Of a stretch of 64,000 bases of DNA, positions 8,921-17,091 are shown in pieces. Every line of letters starts with the position of its first letter. The first letter of the stretch is position 1. A model generated the notes under the pieces. It was given only the letters and a program-made list of their open reading frames with translations. It was not told where the DNA came from and did no database searches. This stretch comes from Propionibacteriaceae bacterium UBA7704 (GTDB lineage Bacteria > Actinomycetota > Actinomycetes > Propionibacteriales > Propionibacteriaceae). The position numbers and the translations under genes are program-made. The stretch spans positions 62,001-126,000 of the forward strand of contig DLGC01000015.1 in assembly GCA_002482525.1 (NCBI GenBank), in the 5' to 3' direction.

Positions 8921-9226
8921 ATGCCCAAACTCAAGCATCACATCTTTGTCTGCTGCAGCTTCCGGGGGAACGGCAACGCCCAAGGCATCTGCAACAAAGC
9001 CGGCTCGGTGGCCCTGCTGCCCTACATCGAAGAAGAACTCTCCGATCGCGGAATGCACGATGTTCAGGTTTCCAGCACTGGCTGCCTGCAGGTCTGCGAG
9101 CGCGGCCCAGCCATGGTCATCTACCCCGAGAACTGGTGGTACGGAGACATCCAGGGCCAAGACGACATCGACACCATCCTGGACGCCCTCGAGGAGGGCA
9201 AGCAGTCCATCCAGTTCGCCATGTGA
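8921..9226 (+). CDS. Thioredoxin-like [2Fe-2S] ferredoxin
   Basis: 101 residues from the ATG before PKLKHHIFVCC; upstream in-frame residues look random. The fold is that of the NuoE/FeSII type [2Fe-2S] proteins: FVCCSFRGNGNAQGICNKAG supplies the first two ligands about 12 residues apart, and STGCLQVCERGP the second pair four residues apart. GPAMVIYPENWWYGDI is the typical following strand. These soluble ferredoxins carry single electrons; the partner is unknown, and no redox enzyme is adjacent. It is transcribed alone with a weak RBS. Confidence 0.85.
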   Translation: MPKLKHHIFVCCSFRGNGNAQGICNKAGSVALLPYIEEELSDRGMHDVQVSSTGCLQVCERGPAMVIYPENWWYGDIQGQDDIDTILDALEEGKQSIQFAM

Positions 9227-9271
9227 CACGGCCCCAATCCGCACCCCTAACCCCGCGACTTTCCCGCCACG

Positions 9272-9333
9272 TCGCTACACGTACGTCACGTTGCTACAGA
9301 TGCGCCGGTAGCAACGTGAAGTACGTGTAGCGA
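9272..9333. repeat. Long intergenic hairpin (26-bp arms)
   Basis: The arms 9272-9297 and 9308-9333 are reverse complements with one mismatch and a 10-base loop. A second, outer pair (CCGCGAC at 9253-9259, GTCGCGG at 9335-9341) could extend it. It lies 46 bases after the ferredoxin stop. The arms are longer than a normal terminator and their sequence (ACGT-rich, CTACACGTACGT) looks like a palindromic repeat element, though it could still end ferredoxin transcription. Confidence 0.7.
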
Positions 9334-9338
9334 GGTCG

Positions 9339-9404
9339 CGGACGGGACGGCGACGGGTCACGGATTGGACGGCGACGGGTCGCGGATTGGACGGCAACAG
9401 CCTG
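9339..9404. repeat. Three tandem 22-bp repeats
   Basis: Units at 9339-9360, 9361-9382 and 9383-9404 share the pattern CGGAnnGGACGGCGACGGGTC; the first two differ at few positions and the third is degenerate in its second half. A fourth partial unit (CGGACTGACGCGG) may follow. The array starts inside the outer arm of the adjacent hairpin. Confidence 0.6.
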
Positions 9405-9469
9405 CGGACTGACGCGGTCGAGACCGGGCGGGATCAACACGGGACGCCGGACTCGCCAACAACGCCGAA

Positions 9470-9494
9470 GGGCCCCGATCGATGATCAGGGCCC
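9470..9494 (-). terminator. Terminator of tRNA-Arg
   Basis: A stem GGGCCC-n-GATC / GATC-n-GGGCCC with a 3-base loop sits 15 bases downstream of the tRNA 3' end on the minus strand. Confidence 0.55.
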
Positions 9495-9509
9495 CGGTGT
9501 TCACAGTGG

Positions 9510-9582
9510 CGCGCTCGGAGGGATTCGAACCCCCAACCTTCTGATCCGTAGTCAGATGCTCTATCCGTTGAGCCACGAGCGC
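9510..9582 (-). tRNA. tRNA-Arg (anticodon ACG)
   Basis: A 73-base cloverleaf on the minus strand: acceptor stem GCGCTCG/CGAGCGC, D-arm GGCTCAACGGATAGAGC, anticodon stem TCTGA/TCAGA with loop CTACGGA (anticodon ACG, read as ICG), and T-arm with GGTTCGAATCC. CCA is not encoded. It reads CGU/CGC/CGA codons. Confidence 0.95.
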
Positions 9583-9716
9583 TTGAGAGCGTCCTCTACC
9601 TTACTTCACTGCTCGGAGAGCCGTCCAACTGAGCCCAGAACCGGGCGGATTTGTCCTGACTTTCGCACCCTTGCATCGCCTCAAATGCGCCCGTGGGACG
9701 ATACTTCAAACGATTG

Positions 9717-9745
9717 ACTGGCCTATCGGAACAAGATCGGCCAGT
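9717..9745. promoter_or_regulatory. Inverted repeat upstream of pckG (candidate operator)
   Basis: ACTGGCCTATC and GATCGGCCAGT are reverse complements with one mismatch, separated by 7 bases, 80 bases upstream of the pckG start. The size and position suit a dimeric repressor or activator. No matching regulator family is recognised. Confidence 0.4.
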
Positions 9746-9824
9746 ATGGCTGAACCGCATCGACTCCTGCGCGACAATGAGTCGTAGTCGGCACAGCACA
9801 ATTTCACTCCCGGAGGAGATCCCC

Positions 9825-11675
9825 ATGGCACCTGAGGTGGCAGTCGCTCCCAGTAATGCACCCGCTAACGCACCACAGCCACTGCTCGATTGGGTCGCCG
9901 GAGTGGCCGCACTCACTCAGCCAGACCAGATCTACTGGTGCGACGGCTCGGAAGCCGAACGAGATCGCCTGCAGCAGTTGGCTGTCGACGCCGGCACCCT
10001 CATCAAGCTCAACCCGGAGATCCGTCCGAACTGCTTCCTGGCACGCTCCGACCCCAAGGACGTCGCGCGAGTCGAAGCAAGCACCTACATCTGCTCGGCG
10101 AAAGAAGAGGACGCCGGCCCCACCAACAACTGGGCCGACCCCACCGAGATGCGTGGCAAGCTCGCCGGCGTCTTCGCCGGCTCGATGCGCGGCCGCACCA
10201 TGTACGTCATCCCCTTCTCCATGGGCCCGGTCACCAGCCCGCTGGCCCGTCTGGGCATCGAGCTCACCGACAGCCCCTACGTGGTGCTCAACATGCGCAT
10301 CATGACCCGCATGGGCTCCGAGGCGCTGGATCGGATCGCCGCCGGTTACTACTGGGTGCCCGCCGTGCACTCGGTCGGCTACCCGCTGGTCGACGCGGAG
10401 GGCAACACGCGCCCCGATGTGTCGTGGCCGTGCAATGACACCAAATACATCACGCACTTCCCCGAGACCCGCGAGATCTGGTCCTACGGATCCGGCTACG
10501 GCGGCAACGCCCTACTCGGCAAGAAGTGCTACGCCCTGCGGATTGCCAGCGTCATCGCCCGCGATGAAGGCTGGCTGGCCGAGCACATGCTGATTCTGAA
10601 GATCACCAGCCCGGAGGGCCGCGAGTTCCACCTCAGCGCAGCCTTCCCGTCGGCCTGCGGCAAGACCAACCTGGCCATGTTGCGTCCGACGATCCCCGGC
10701 TGGAAGGTCGAGACCGTCGGCGACGACATTGCGTGGATGCGCCCGGGCAACGACGGACGCCTGTACGCCATCAACCCTGAGCGCGGCTTCTTCGGCGTCG
10801 CCCCCGGCACCGGCGAGAACACCAACCCCACCGCGCTGCACGCGCTCGGACACGACGTGATCTTCACCAATGTGGCGCTCACCGACAACGGTGACATCTG
10901 GTGGGAGGGCATGACGGACGAGCGGCCGGCCCACCTCATCGACTGGCAGGGCAACGACTGGACGCCGGAATCCGGCACTCCCGCCGCACACCCCAATGGC
11001 CGCTTCACCGTTACCGCCGATCAGGCCGAGTCCATCTCCCCGGATTGGGAGGAGCCGGCCGGTGTGCCCATCGACGTCATCCTGTTCGGCGGACGCCGGG
11101 CCAGCAATGTGCCGCTGATCAGCGAGTCTTACTCCTGGGAGCACGGCGTCTTCGTCGGCGCCACGGTCTCTTCCGAGCAGACCGCTGCCGCAGAGGGCAC
11201 CGTCGGTGAGCTTCGCCGCGATCCGTTCGCGATGCTGCCGTTCTGTGGCTACAACATGGCTGACTACTGGGCGCACTGGCTCAAGCTGGGTGAGAAGCTC
11301 GGCGAGGGCGCGCCGCGAATCTTCCAGGTCAACTGGTTCCGCAAGGGTGCCGACGGCAAGTTCCTGTGGCCGGGCTTCGGCGACAACGCCCGTCCCATCG
11401 AATGGGCGCTGCGTCGAGTGGCCGGCGAGGTCGGTGCCGTGGACGCCATCAGCGGACGGCTGCCCCGCAGCGGCGATCTCAACCTGGGCGGTCTGGAGAT
11501 CACCAAGGCCGAACTGGACGCCCTGTTCGCTCTGGACGCGGAAGCCTGGGGTGTCGAAGCCGACCTCACCGCGGAGTACTTCGCCCAGTTCGGAGACAAA
11601 CTGCCTGCCGAATTGACCGACCAGTTGGCCGATCTGCGCGACCGTATCGAGCGGGTCAAGGCAGCGAATTCCTGA
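9825..11675 (+). CDS. pckG: Phosphoenolpyruvate carboxykinase (GTP)
   Basis: 616 residues, the normal length for the GTP-dependent family; the ATG has a strong GGAGGAGA RBS at 9811-9818, so the longer upstream frame is not used. The enzyme interconverts oxaloacetate + GTP and PEP + GDP + CO2 in the cytosol. Visible signatures are the kinase-1a/P-loop FPSACGKTNLAM (about 285-296), the Mn2+/substrate-binding region with VGDDIAWMR, the guanine-binding PFCGYNMADYW region, and FGGRRASNVPL. Together with pyc (47017-50403) it controls the PEP/pyruvate/oxaloacetate node. A candidate operator lies in its 5' region and a strong terminator follows. Confidence 0.98.
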   Translation: MAPEVAVAPSNAPANAPQPLLDWVAGVAALTQPDQIYWCDGSEAERDRLQQLAVDAGTLIKLNPEIRPNCFLARSDPKDVARVEASTYICSAKEEDAGPTNNWADPTEMRGKLAGVFAGSMRGRTMYVIPFSMGPVTSPLARLGIELTDSPYVVLNMRIMTRMGSEALDRIAAGYYWVPAVHSVGYPLVDAEGNTRPDVSWPCNDTKYITHFPETREIWSYGSGYGGNALLGKKCYALRIASVIARDEGWLAEHMLILKITSPEGREFHLSAAFPSACGKTNLAMLRPTIPGWKVETVGDDIAWMRPGNDGRLYAINPERGFFGVAPGTGENTNPTALHALGHDVIFTNVALTDNGDIWWEGMTDERPAHLIDWQGNDWTPESGTPAAHPNGRFTVTADQAESISPDWEEPAGVPIDVILFGGRRASNVPLISESYSWEHGVFVGATVSSEQTAAAEGTVGELRRDPFAMLPFCGYNMADYWAHWLKLGEKLGEGAPRIFQVNWFRKGADGKFLWPGFGDNARPIEWALRRVAGEVGAVDAISGRLPRSGDLNLGGLEITKAELDALFALDAEAWGVEADLTAEYFAQFGDKLPAELTDQLADLRDRIERVKAANS

Positions 11676-11687
11676 CATAACCCGAGC

Positions 11688-11722
11688 AGCGGGCCGGGTG
11701 GCAATACGCCACTCGGCCCGCT
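11688..11722 (+). terminator. pckG terminator
   Basis: AGCGGGCCGGGTGG pairs with CCACTCGGCCCGCT (one G-T mismatch) around a 7-base loop, 12 bases after the stop, followed by GTCGTTCT. Confidence 0.8.
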
Positions 11723-11920
11723 GTCGTTCTCGGACCATAAAGCGCATCATTGCCGCTTCACGGATAGAACTCCCCGCCATGGTGACAACACACCACCTCG
11801 ACGAGTACGTTGTTCACAACCACCTCACAGCTGAAGGATCGCAGCATATGCGCGCCTTCATCAGTGAGTCGCCGCCGGGGGGATCAGCAATGATCCGCGG
11901 CCCAAGCTATGAGGAGCAGA

Positions 11921-12649
11921 ATGCGCAGTAATCGTTGGAGTCGTCTTGTCGCTGTTGGCGCTGCCACAGCACTGTCCGCCGGGATCGCCTTGCTGGCACC
12001 GGCAAGTCTTGCCCAAGCAGCCTCGACGGTCAGCCTGACCGGGCCGACCAGCACAGTGGCCGCGAGCAAGACCCTCGAATTCGTCTTTACCATCAATGGC
12101 GACGCCGACCAGTGGACGAAGACCCTTACGACCGTTTCGAGCCGGGTGAGTTCCACCTATCGCAGCACCCCAGGAAGCCCGTACACCACCACGACACCGT
12201 CGGTGGGAACGCCCGCCGCGCTTTACGTGCCCGTGTACTCGTTCACCACTCCGGGACGCTACCGGCTGACCGTCCAGGCCTGGGAGAGCGGCGTTGCCAC
12301 GGCAACCGCCACCAAGGACTTCACCGTTGTGGCCAGCACCAGCTACAGCCGCTCCCTGAGCTCGACGTCGATCTCCGGCAAGGTAGGCGCGCGGTACCGC
12401 ACCACCTTCACGGTGAATGCACCGCGCTACCAGGTCGGCGCCAAGACGGCGGTGTACTACAAGTTCAAGGGCAAGAAGAAGTACGTCAAGGTCGCCACGG
12501 GCAAGCTGAACAGTTCCGGCTACGCCAAGATGCTCACCAAGAAGGGGAAGATCCGCAAGGCCGGCCGCTACTACGTCAAGGTTGGCGCCGTGACCTACGC
12601 AGGCGGCTACAACACCAAGACGGTGAAGACCTACATCCACTCCTACTGA
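11921..12649 (+). CDS. Secreted protein of unknown function, lysine-rich C-terminus
   Basis: 242 residues. The ATG at 11921 is preceded at short spacing by GAGGAG; an in-frame ATG 12 bases upstream is less likely. Residues 1-35 are a Sec signal peptide (VAVGAATALSAGIALLAPASLAQA). The mature part is Thr/Ser/Val-rich and beta-strand-like (an Ig-like STVSLTGPTSTVAASKTLEFVF segment). It ends in a basic domain with YYKFKGKKKYVKVATGKL and GRYYVKVGAVTYAGG, resembling repeats at the ends of other actinobacterial surface proteins. No sorting signal or catalytic motif is seen; a wall-bound or secreted binding protein is a guess. Transcribed alone and followed by a terminator. Confidence 0.75.
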   Translation: MRSNRWSRLVAVGAATALSAGIALLAPASLAQAASTVSLTGPTSTVAASKTLEFVFTINGDADQWTKTLTTVSSRVSSTYRSTPGSPYTTTTPSVGTPAALYVPVYSFTTPGRYRLTVQAWESGVATATATKDFTVVASTSYSRSLSSTSISGKVGARYRTTFTVNAPRYQVGAKTAVYYKFKGKKKYVKVATGKLNSSGYAKMLTKKGKIRKAGRYYVKVGAVTYAGGYNTKTVKTYIHSY

Positions 12650-12668
12650 TCAGCTCGATCATCAGTAG

Positions 12669-12699
12669 CGAAGGCCCCGGCACACCGCCGGGGCCTTCG
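12669..12699. terminator. Bidirectional terminator
   Basis: A perfect 13-bp stem (CGAAGGCCCCGGC / GCCGGGGCCTTCG) with a 5-base loop between two convergent genes. It can serve both. Confidence 0.85.
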
Positions 12700-12717
12700 C
12701 CGTTCACAGGTGAAAAC

Positions 12718-13812
12718 TCAGTGGTTCGGTTCCGGCGCCGGCCAGCGACCCCGCAGATACGAATCCGGATAGCGGGCCATGGCATCGGCATCCAGTTCCG
12801 CGGCCGCCCGTAACGGCCAGGACGGCTCCCGCAGCGCCACCCGGGCCAAGGACACGGCATCGGCATCGCCGGCATCCAGAATCGCCTGCGCCTGGGCCGG
12901 CTCGGTGATGCGTCCGGCCACACTCACCGAGACTCCGGCCTTGCGAACCTCGCGAGCCAGCGGCACCTGATAGCCCGGCGCCGAGGGAATCTTGGCCAAG
13001 ACATTGCCACCGCTGGAGACGTCGATCAGATCAGCACCGTGTTCGATCAGCAGCCGTGACACCGCTTGAGCGTCGGCGACGTCGAAACCCCCCTCGGTCC
13101 ACTCGCTGGCCGACAGCCGCACCAGAATCGGCTTCTCGGCCGGCCACACCGCGCGTACCGCGTCGAGCACCTCCAACAGCAGCCGGGCGCGACCGACCAG
13201 ATCTCCGCCGTAGCCGTCGGTGCGGGTATTGGTCAGCGGCGAGAGGAACTGAAAGATCAGATAGCCGTGGGCAGCGTGAATCTCCACCGCGTCGAACCCA
13301 GCGGCATCGGCGCGCTGAGCCGCCGCCGCGAAGTCAGCCACTACCTGCGCCAGGTCCGCCTCCGTCGCTGCCCGCGGCGCGGTCAGCCCCGGGAAGGGAA
13401 CGTCGGTCGGCCCGATGGTCTCCCACCCCCCGTCGGGAACCGAAACCGAGCCCGTCTTCTCCGTGCCGAACTCGCGATAGGTGGAGCCTTTGCGTCCGGC
13501 ATGCTGCAACTGCACCGCCATGGCGGCGCCCTGGCTGTGGCCGAACTCCACGATGGGACGCCAGGCCTCACCCTGTTCGTCATTCCACAGCCCGCAGCAC
13601 CACGGTGTGATACGCCCCTCCGGTGACACTCCGGTCGCCTCGGCGATCACCAGCCCGAAGCCACCGGCGGCTCGAGCGCCATAGTGCACCAGATGCCAGG
13701 CTCCGGGCACACCGTCGCGGTTCTCGCACTGGTATTGGCACATCGGTGCGAGAAACAGCCGATTGGGAATGGTCAGCCCGCGCAACGTCAGCGGGTCGAA
13801 TAAAGACGACAT
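12718..13812 (-). CDS. NADH:flavin oxidoreductase, Old Yellow Enzyme family (YqjM/NamA-like)
   Basis: 364 residues, the usual length. Family features: LRGLTIPNRLFLAPMCQY (residues about 10-27, with the YqjM-type Cys26), HYGARAAGGFGLVIAEATGV, the substrate-binding HAAHGYLIFQFLSPLTNTRTDGYGG, and the FMN phosphate loop near the end (VSVAGRITEPAQAQ, GDADAVSLARVALREPSWP). FMN enzymes of this class reduce activated C=C bonds of enals, enones or nitro compounds with NADPH; the in vivo substrate is unknown. The start is leaderless: TAATCT lies 6 bases upstream of the ATG. Confidence 0.95.
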   Translation of the reverse strand: MSSLFDPLTLRGLTIPNRLFLAPMCQYQCENRDGVPGAWHLVHYGARAAGGFGLVIAEATGVSPEGRITPWCCGLWNDEQGEAWRPIVEFGHSQGAAMAVQLQHAGRKGSTYREFGTEKTGSVSVPDGGWETIGPTDVPFPGLTAPRAATEADLAQVVADFAAAAQRADAAGFDAVEIHAAHGYLIFQFLSPLTNTRTDGYGGDLVGRARLLLEVLDAVRAVWPAEKPILVRLSASEWTEGGFDVADAQAVSRLLIEHGADLIDVSSGGNVLAKIPSAPGYQVPLAREVRKAGVSVSVAGRITEPAQAQAILDAGDADAVSLARVALREPSWPLRAAAELDADAMARYPDSYLRGRWPAPEPNH

Positions 13813-13894
13813 GATTACAGATTAGGCACGTGTTTGTTGCAGCCCCGGCTTTCTCAGCGACAACGCCCTACGCTCATTGGCAGGAGGAGGCACC

Positions 13895-14500
13895 ATGACC
13901 GATTCAGCGACGTGGACCGAACGCTATGCGGCTGCGGCCATGGTCTGGGACACCACCCCGAACCAATTCGTGGTCGAGGCCTGCACGAACCTGACTCCGG
14001 GACGAGCTCTCGATCTCGGCGCCGGCGAAGGTCGCAATGCGATCTGGCTGGCCGGACGCGGCTGGACGGTCACCGCCGTCGACTTCGCCTCCATCGCGGT
14101 GGGACGCATCGCCAGCCACGCGGCGCTGCAAAGCGTGCGACTGGATGCCCTCGTCGCCAACGCACTGAACTACCACCCGGCACCTGAGTCCTTCGACCTG
14201 GCCCTGCTGTGCTACCTGCAACTGCCCGTCGCACAGTTGCGCAAGGCGATCAGCAATGCAGTCTCAGGCCTGGACGGCGGCGGACGGCTGGTTGTGGTCG
14301 CCCACGATGAGACGAATCTGCCCAACGGTGTCGGCGGCCCGAAGGATCCCGACCGTCTTACCAACCCTGAGACCGTGGCGAAGATCGCCACCGAGTTGGG
14401 CCTGTCCGTGGTCCGTGCCGAGGTGGTGCAGCGCGAGGTTCGCACCGACGACGGCCTGCGAATCGCGATGGATCATGTCGTGGAGGCGGTACGTCCTTAG
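13895..14500 (+). CDS. Class I SAM-dependent methyltransferase
   Basis: 201 residues from an ATG with a near-perfect AGGAGGAGG RBS. The Rossmann-like motif I is ALDLGAGEGRNAIWLA (about 34-49), followed by VTAVDFASIAVGR and FDLALLCYLQLP (motif IV). This is the Tehb/UbiE-like small methyltransferase type that often acts on small molecules, including tellurite/thiol compounds. The substrate cannot be assigned. The antiporter gene follows 46 bases downstream on the same strand. Confidence 0.85.
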   Translation: MTDSATWTERYAAAAMVWDTTPNQFVVEACTNLTPGRALDLGAGEGRNAIWLAGRGWTVTAVDFASIAVGRIASHAALQSVRLDALVANALNYHPAPESFDLALLCYLQLPVAQLRKAISNAVSGLDGGGRLVVVAHDETNLPNGVGGPKDPDRLTNPETVAKIATELGLSVVRAEVVQREVRTDDGLRIAMDHVVEAVRP

Positions 14501-14546
14501 CCGCGGCTGGGATTTACCTGGCAGGCTAGACGCCAGGAGCAGACGG

Positions 14547-16274
14547 ATGAACCTTGAAGTGATCGTGATTCTCGGCGTCCTGCTGGTGGTCGCGGCGACC
14601 ACCTTGGGGCCGAAACTCGGAGTGGCGACCCCACTGATCCTGGTGGCTCTCGGGTTCGGCATGAGCCTGATCCCGTTCATTGACGCTGTGGTGATCGAGC
14701 CGGAGTGGATCCTGGCCGGCGTACTGCCACCACTGCTCTACTCGGCCGCCGTAAACACTCCGGTCATGGAGTTCCGTCGCGATTTCGGCCTGATCTCAGC
14801 ATTCTCGGTGGTCCTGGTTGTGGTCACCTCGGTCGCGATCGGATTCTTGGCCACCTGGATGGTCCCCGGGCTACCGCTAGGACTGGGAGTGGCCCTCGGC
14901 GCTGTGGTGAGCCCCACCGACGCGGTGGCCACCTCCATCGTGCGCCGGGCCGGGGTGTCCAACCGGCTGGTCACCGTGTTGGAGGGCGAAGCCATGCTCA
15001 ACGACGCCACCGCATTGGTGCTGCTGCGCACCGCCGTGGCTGCGGTCGGCGTGTCGATCTCGCTGTGGCAAGTCCTGGGCCAGTTCGTCTGGGCGGTCGC
15101 GGCGGCCGTCGTCATCGGCTGGCTGGCCGGCAAGGTGAATCTGCTGGCACGGCGTTGGATCACCGAGGTCCCCGCCGGCGTCGCTTTGTCGCTGGGAGTT
15201 CCCTTTCTGGCGTATCTGCCGGCGTCCTATGTGGGTGCCTCAGGGTTGGTCGCAGCGGTGACTGCCGGCCTTGTTTCCGGCTTCGGCGCACCGAAACATC
15301 TGGGTGCTCGGGAGCGCCTCGCCGAACGCGCCGTCTGGCGCACGGTGGAGTTGCTGCTGGAAAGTGCCGTGTTCTTGATGGTCGGACTGGAACTGCCCAC
15401 CCTGATGGCCACCTTGAGCAACGACGGCACCTACCTCGGGCAGCCGCTCGTGGTAGCCGTGGTGGTGGGCACAGCTGCGATCGCCATTCGTATCGTCTTC
15501 GTAGCCTTCGCGCTGTACTCGCTGGCCGGCCGCAACCGGCGCACCCCACGCATTCGCGAGCAGCTCAGTCAATGGCAAGACCAAGTCGCCGAGGGCCAAC
15601 TGCCCCCCGAGGCGCTTCCGGCGCGGGCGGGCCGGCACTGGCGCACACTGCGACGGGGTGGGCGTCCGACATCAACAGAAGAGCGTCAGAGCCGGTGGCA
15701 ACAACTCCTCAGCCGCAGGATCGCCGACCTGGACTACCTGGCCGCCGAACAGTTCGGTTGGCGCGACGGAGCGATTCTGGTGTGGGCCGGAATGCGTGGC
15801 GCCCTGACCATTGCCGCCGCCCAAACCTTGCCCGCCGGAACCGCCCACCGGTCCTTGATCATCTTGGCCGCAACCATCGTCGCCGTCGGCACCCTGGTGA
15901 TCCAAGGCCTCACCTTGGCCGGACTCGCCCGACGCCTCGGGGTCACCAGCGACGACAACAACAGCAACCCCCGGCAATGGCGGATATTGCAGAAGGAACT
16001 CGACGCAGCGGCCTTGGAAAGCCTGCCAGAACCCAGCAGTGCTGATGCCGCCAGGGTGTTGTCCAAGGTTCGCGAGCGGCTCCATCAGACCACCCGCAAT
16101 GGTGCTGTAGAGGCCCAGGCCCGCCAGTTGCGGCTGAGTGCGGTAGAAGCCCAACGCGTCCGGCTGGGCGAGTTACGTCAGCTGGGGACCTATCCGTCCG
16201 CCATGCTCGACGATGCCTTGGCGCAGCTCGATGCCCAACAGCTCAGCATCGAGTTGCGCCAGGAGTACGACTGA
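14547..16274 (+). CDS. Na+/H+ antiporter, CPA1 family
   Basis: 575 residues from the ATG preceded by CAGGAGC; the longest frame overlaps the methyltransferase and is not used. About twelve membrane segments cover residues 1-430. Family motifs include ALGAVVSPTDAVATSIV (the conserved PTDAVA), EGEAMLNDATALVLL with the ion-binding ND, and GAILVWAGMRGALTIAAAQTLP with the conserved Arg. A hydrophilic loop interrupts the helices at about 325-400 and a 110-residue cytoplasmic tail (rich in Arg/Gln/Leu) follows. It should exchange cytoplasmic Na+ for protons, for pH and salt homeostasis. Confidence 0.93.
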   Translation: MNLEVIVILGVLLVVAATTLGPKLGVATPLILVALGFGMSLIPFIDAVVIEPEWILAGVLPPLLYSAAVNTPVMEFRRDFGLISAFSVVLVVVTSVAIGFLATWMVPGLPLGLGVALGAVVSPTDAVATSIVRRAGVSNRLVTVLEGEAMLNDATALVLLRTAVAAVGVSISLWQVLGQFVWAVAAAVVIGWLAGKVNLLARRWITEVPAGVALSLGVPFLAYLPASYVGASGLVAAVTAGLVSGFGAPKHLGARERLAERAVWRTVELLLESAVFLMVGLELPTLMATLSNDGTYLGQPLVVAVVVGTAAIAIRIVFVAFALYSLAGRNRRTPRIREQLSQWQDQVAEGQLPPEALPARAGRHWRTLRRGGRPTSTEERQSRWQQLLSRRIADLDYLAAEQFGWRDGAILVWAGMRGALTIAAAQTLPAGTAHRSLIILAATIVAVGTLVIQGLTLAGLARRLGVTSDDNNSNPRQWRILQKELDAAALESLPEPSSADAARVLSKVRERLHQTTRNGAVEAQARQLRLSAVEAQRVRLGELRQLGTYPSAMLDDALAQLDAQQLSIELRQEYD

Positions 16275-16310
16275 TTCGGCGAAGTCGGTACGCCTGCCAC
16301 CACGACACAG

Positions 16311-16353
16311 CGGCCGGGGCGTCGGTACTGAATGGGTACCGACGCCCCGGCCG
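16311..16353. terminator. Bidirectional terminator
   Basis: A perfect 18-bp stem (arms 16311-16328 and 16336-16353, CGGCCGGGGCGTCGGTAC and its complement) with a 7-base loop between the antiporter and the convergent lipoprotein gene. Confidence 0.9.
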
Positions 16354-16367
16354 TTGCAGAGCGAGAT

Positions 16368-16865
16368 TCAGATCTTCCAGGTCTGAGAACCCGACGCCTC
16401 GAGATCATGTGAGCCCATTCGGATGCCGGTGACCTTCTTGCCGTCGTCCCCGGCGACCGGGACGCAGGCCTCGACAGGCTCACCGGCCTTGAGCTTCTCG
16501 GTGGCCTCGATGTTGTCGGGCTGCGCACACTCCTCGATGGTGTCGAAGCTGGTGGCCACCACGGTGCCGTCCTCGACGACTGCGTAGGTGTTCGACGTCA
16601 CCTGGACCAGGTCCGGGTCCGCAACGCCGGCCGCCTTGGCGGTGAATCGAACGAAGTAGATCTCATCCTCGGTCTCGTAGCGATCCGCGACCGCTGCCGG
16701 CGCGGGCTCGATCGCGGTCACGGTGACCTCGTAACTATCCGCCTTGGTGAAATTCACCTTCGCGGTGTCGCCGATCTTGTGGTCTCCCATGGACCCGCAT
16801 CCCGATAGGCCCAGCGTTGCCGCCAGCGCTATCGCCGACACGGCGATTCCTCGTGCAATAGACAT
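16368..16865 (-). CDS. Small lipoprotein of unknown function
   Basis: 165 residues with a lipoprotein signal peptide and lipobox LSGC (lipidated Cys23). The RBS AAGGGGGAC lies before the ATG. The mature domain begins GSMGDHKIGDTAKVNF and has alternating beta-strands (YEVTVTAIEPAP, EIYFVRFTAKAAG) with two further Cys in EECAQ and VEACVP that could pair. The shape resembles DUF4352-type immunoglobulin-like extracellular lipoproteins, but I cannot assign a family firmly. Convergent with the antiporter. Confidence 0.8.
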   Translation of the reverse strand: MSIARGIAVSAIALAATLGLSGCGSMGDHKIGDTAKVNFTKADSYEVTVTAIEPAPAAVADRYETEDEIYFVRFTAKAAGVADPDLVQVTSNTYAVVEDGTVVATSFDTIEECAQPDNIEATEKLKAGEPVEACVPVAGDDGKKVTGIRMGSHDLEASGSQTWKI

Positions 16866-17091
16866 ACGTCCCCCTTAATGGTGTGGCTTCCCCCCGGGGA
16901 AGCAGTGTGACCAATGCGGTGTTGTGGAGATCACGCTGCAGCGAAGCCCGAACGACTCCGAATGTGACGTCTCACGACGTGAGCACACGCACCGCACTCA
17001 GCAGACCTCGGCGACATCCGGACGCATCACCGACAGCACATCGCCGTATGCTGTGGCCCAATCCGCAGCGCCGAGCCGACAGGAGATCACC

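Noticed and set aside
9339..9404. Possible mini CRISPR array
   Set aside because: The 22-bp units are directly adjacent without spacers and no cas gene is near.
9510..9582. Attachment-site duplication of the tRNA-Arg 3' end marking an integrated element
   Set aside because: I found no second copy of the tRNA 3' end nearby and no integrase in the window.
14256..14546. Longer start for the antiporter inside the methyltransferase gene
   Set aside because: The first membrane helix starts at the ATG at 14547, which has an RBS; upstream residues are out of frame with a well-supported gene.
16866..16885. Apparent seventh copy of the GTCCCCCTTAA motif near the lipoprotein gene
   Set aside because: It is the reverse complement of the AAGGGGGAC ribosome binding site of that gene and lacks the second half-site.
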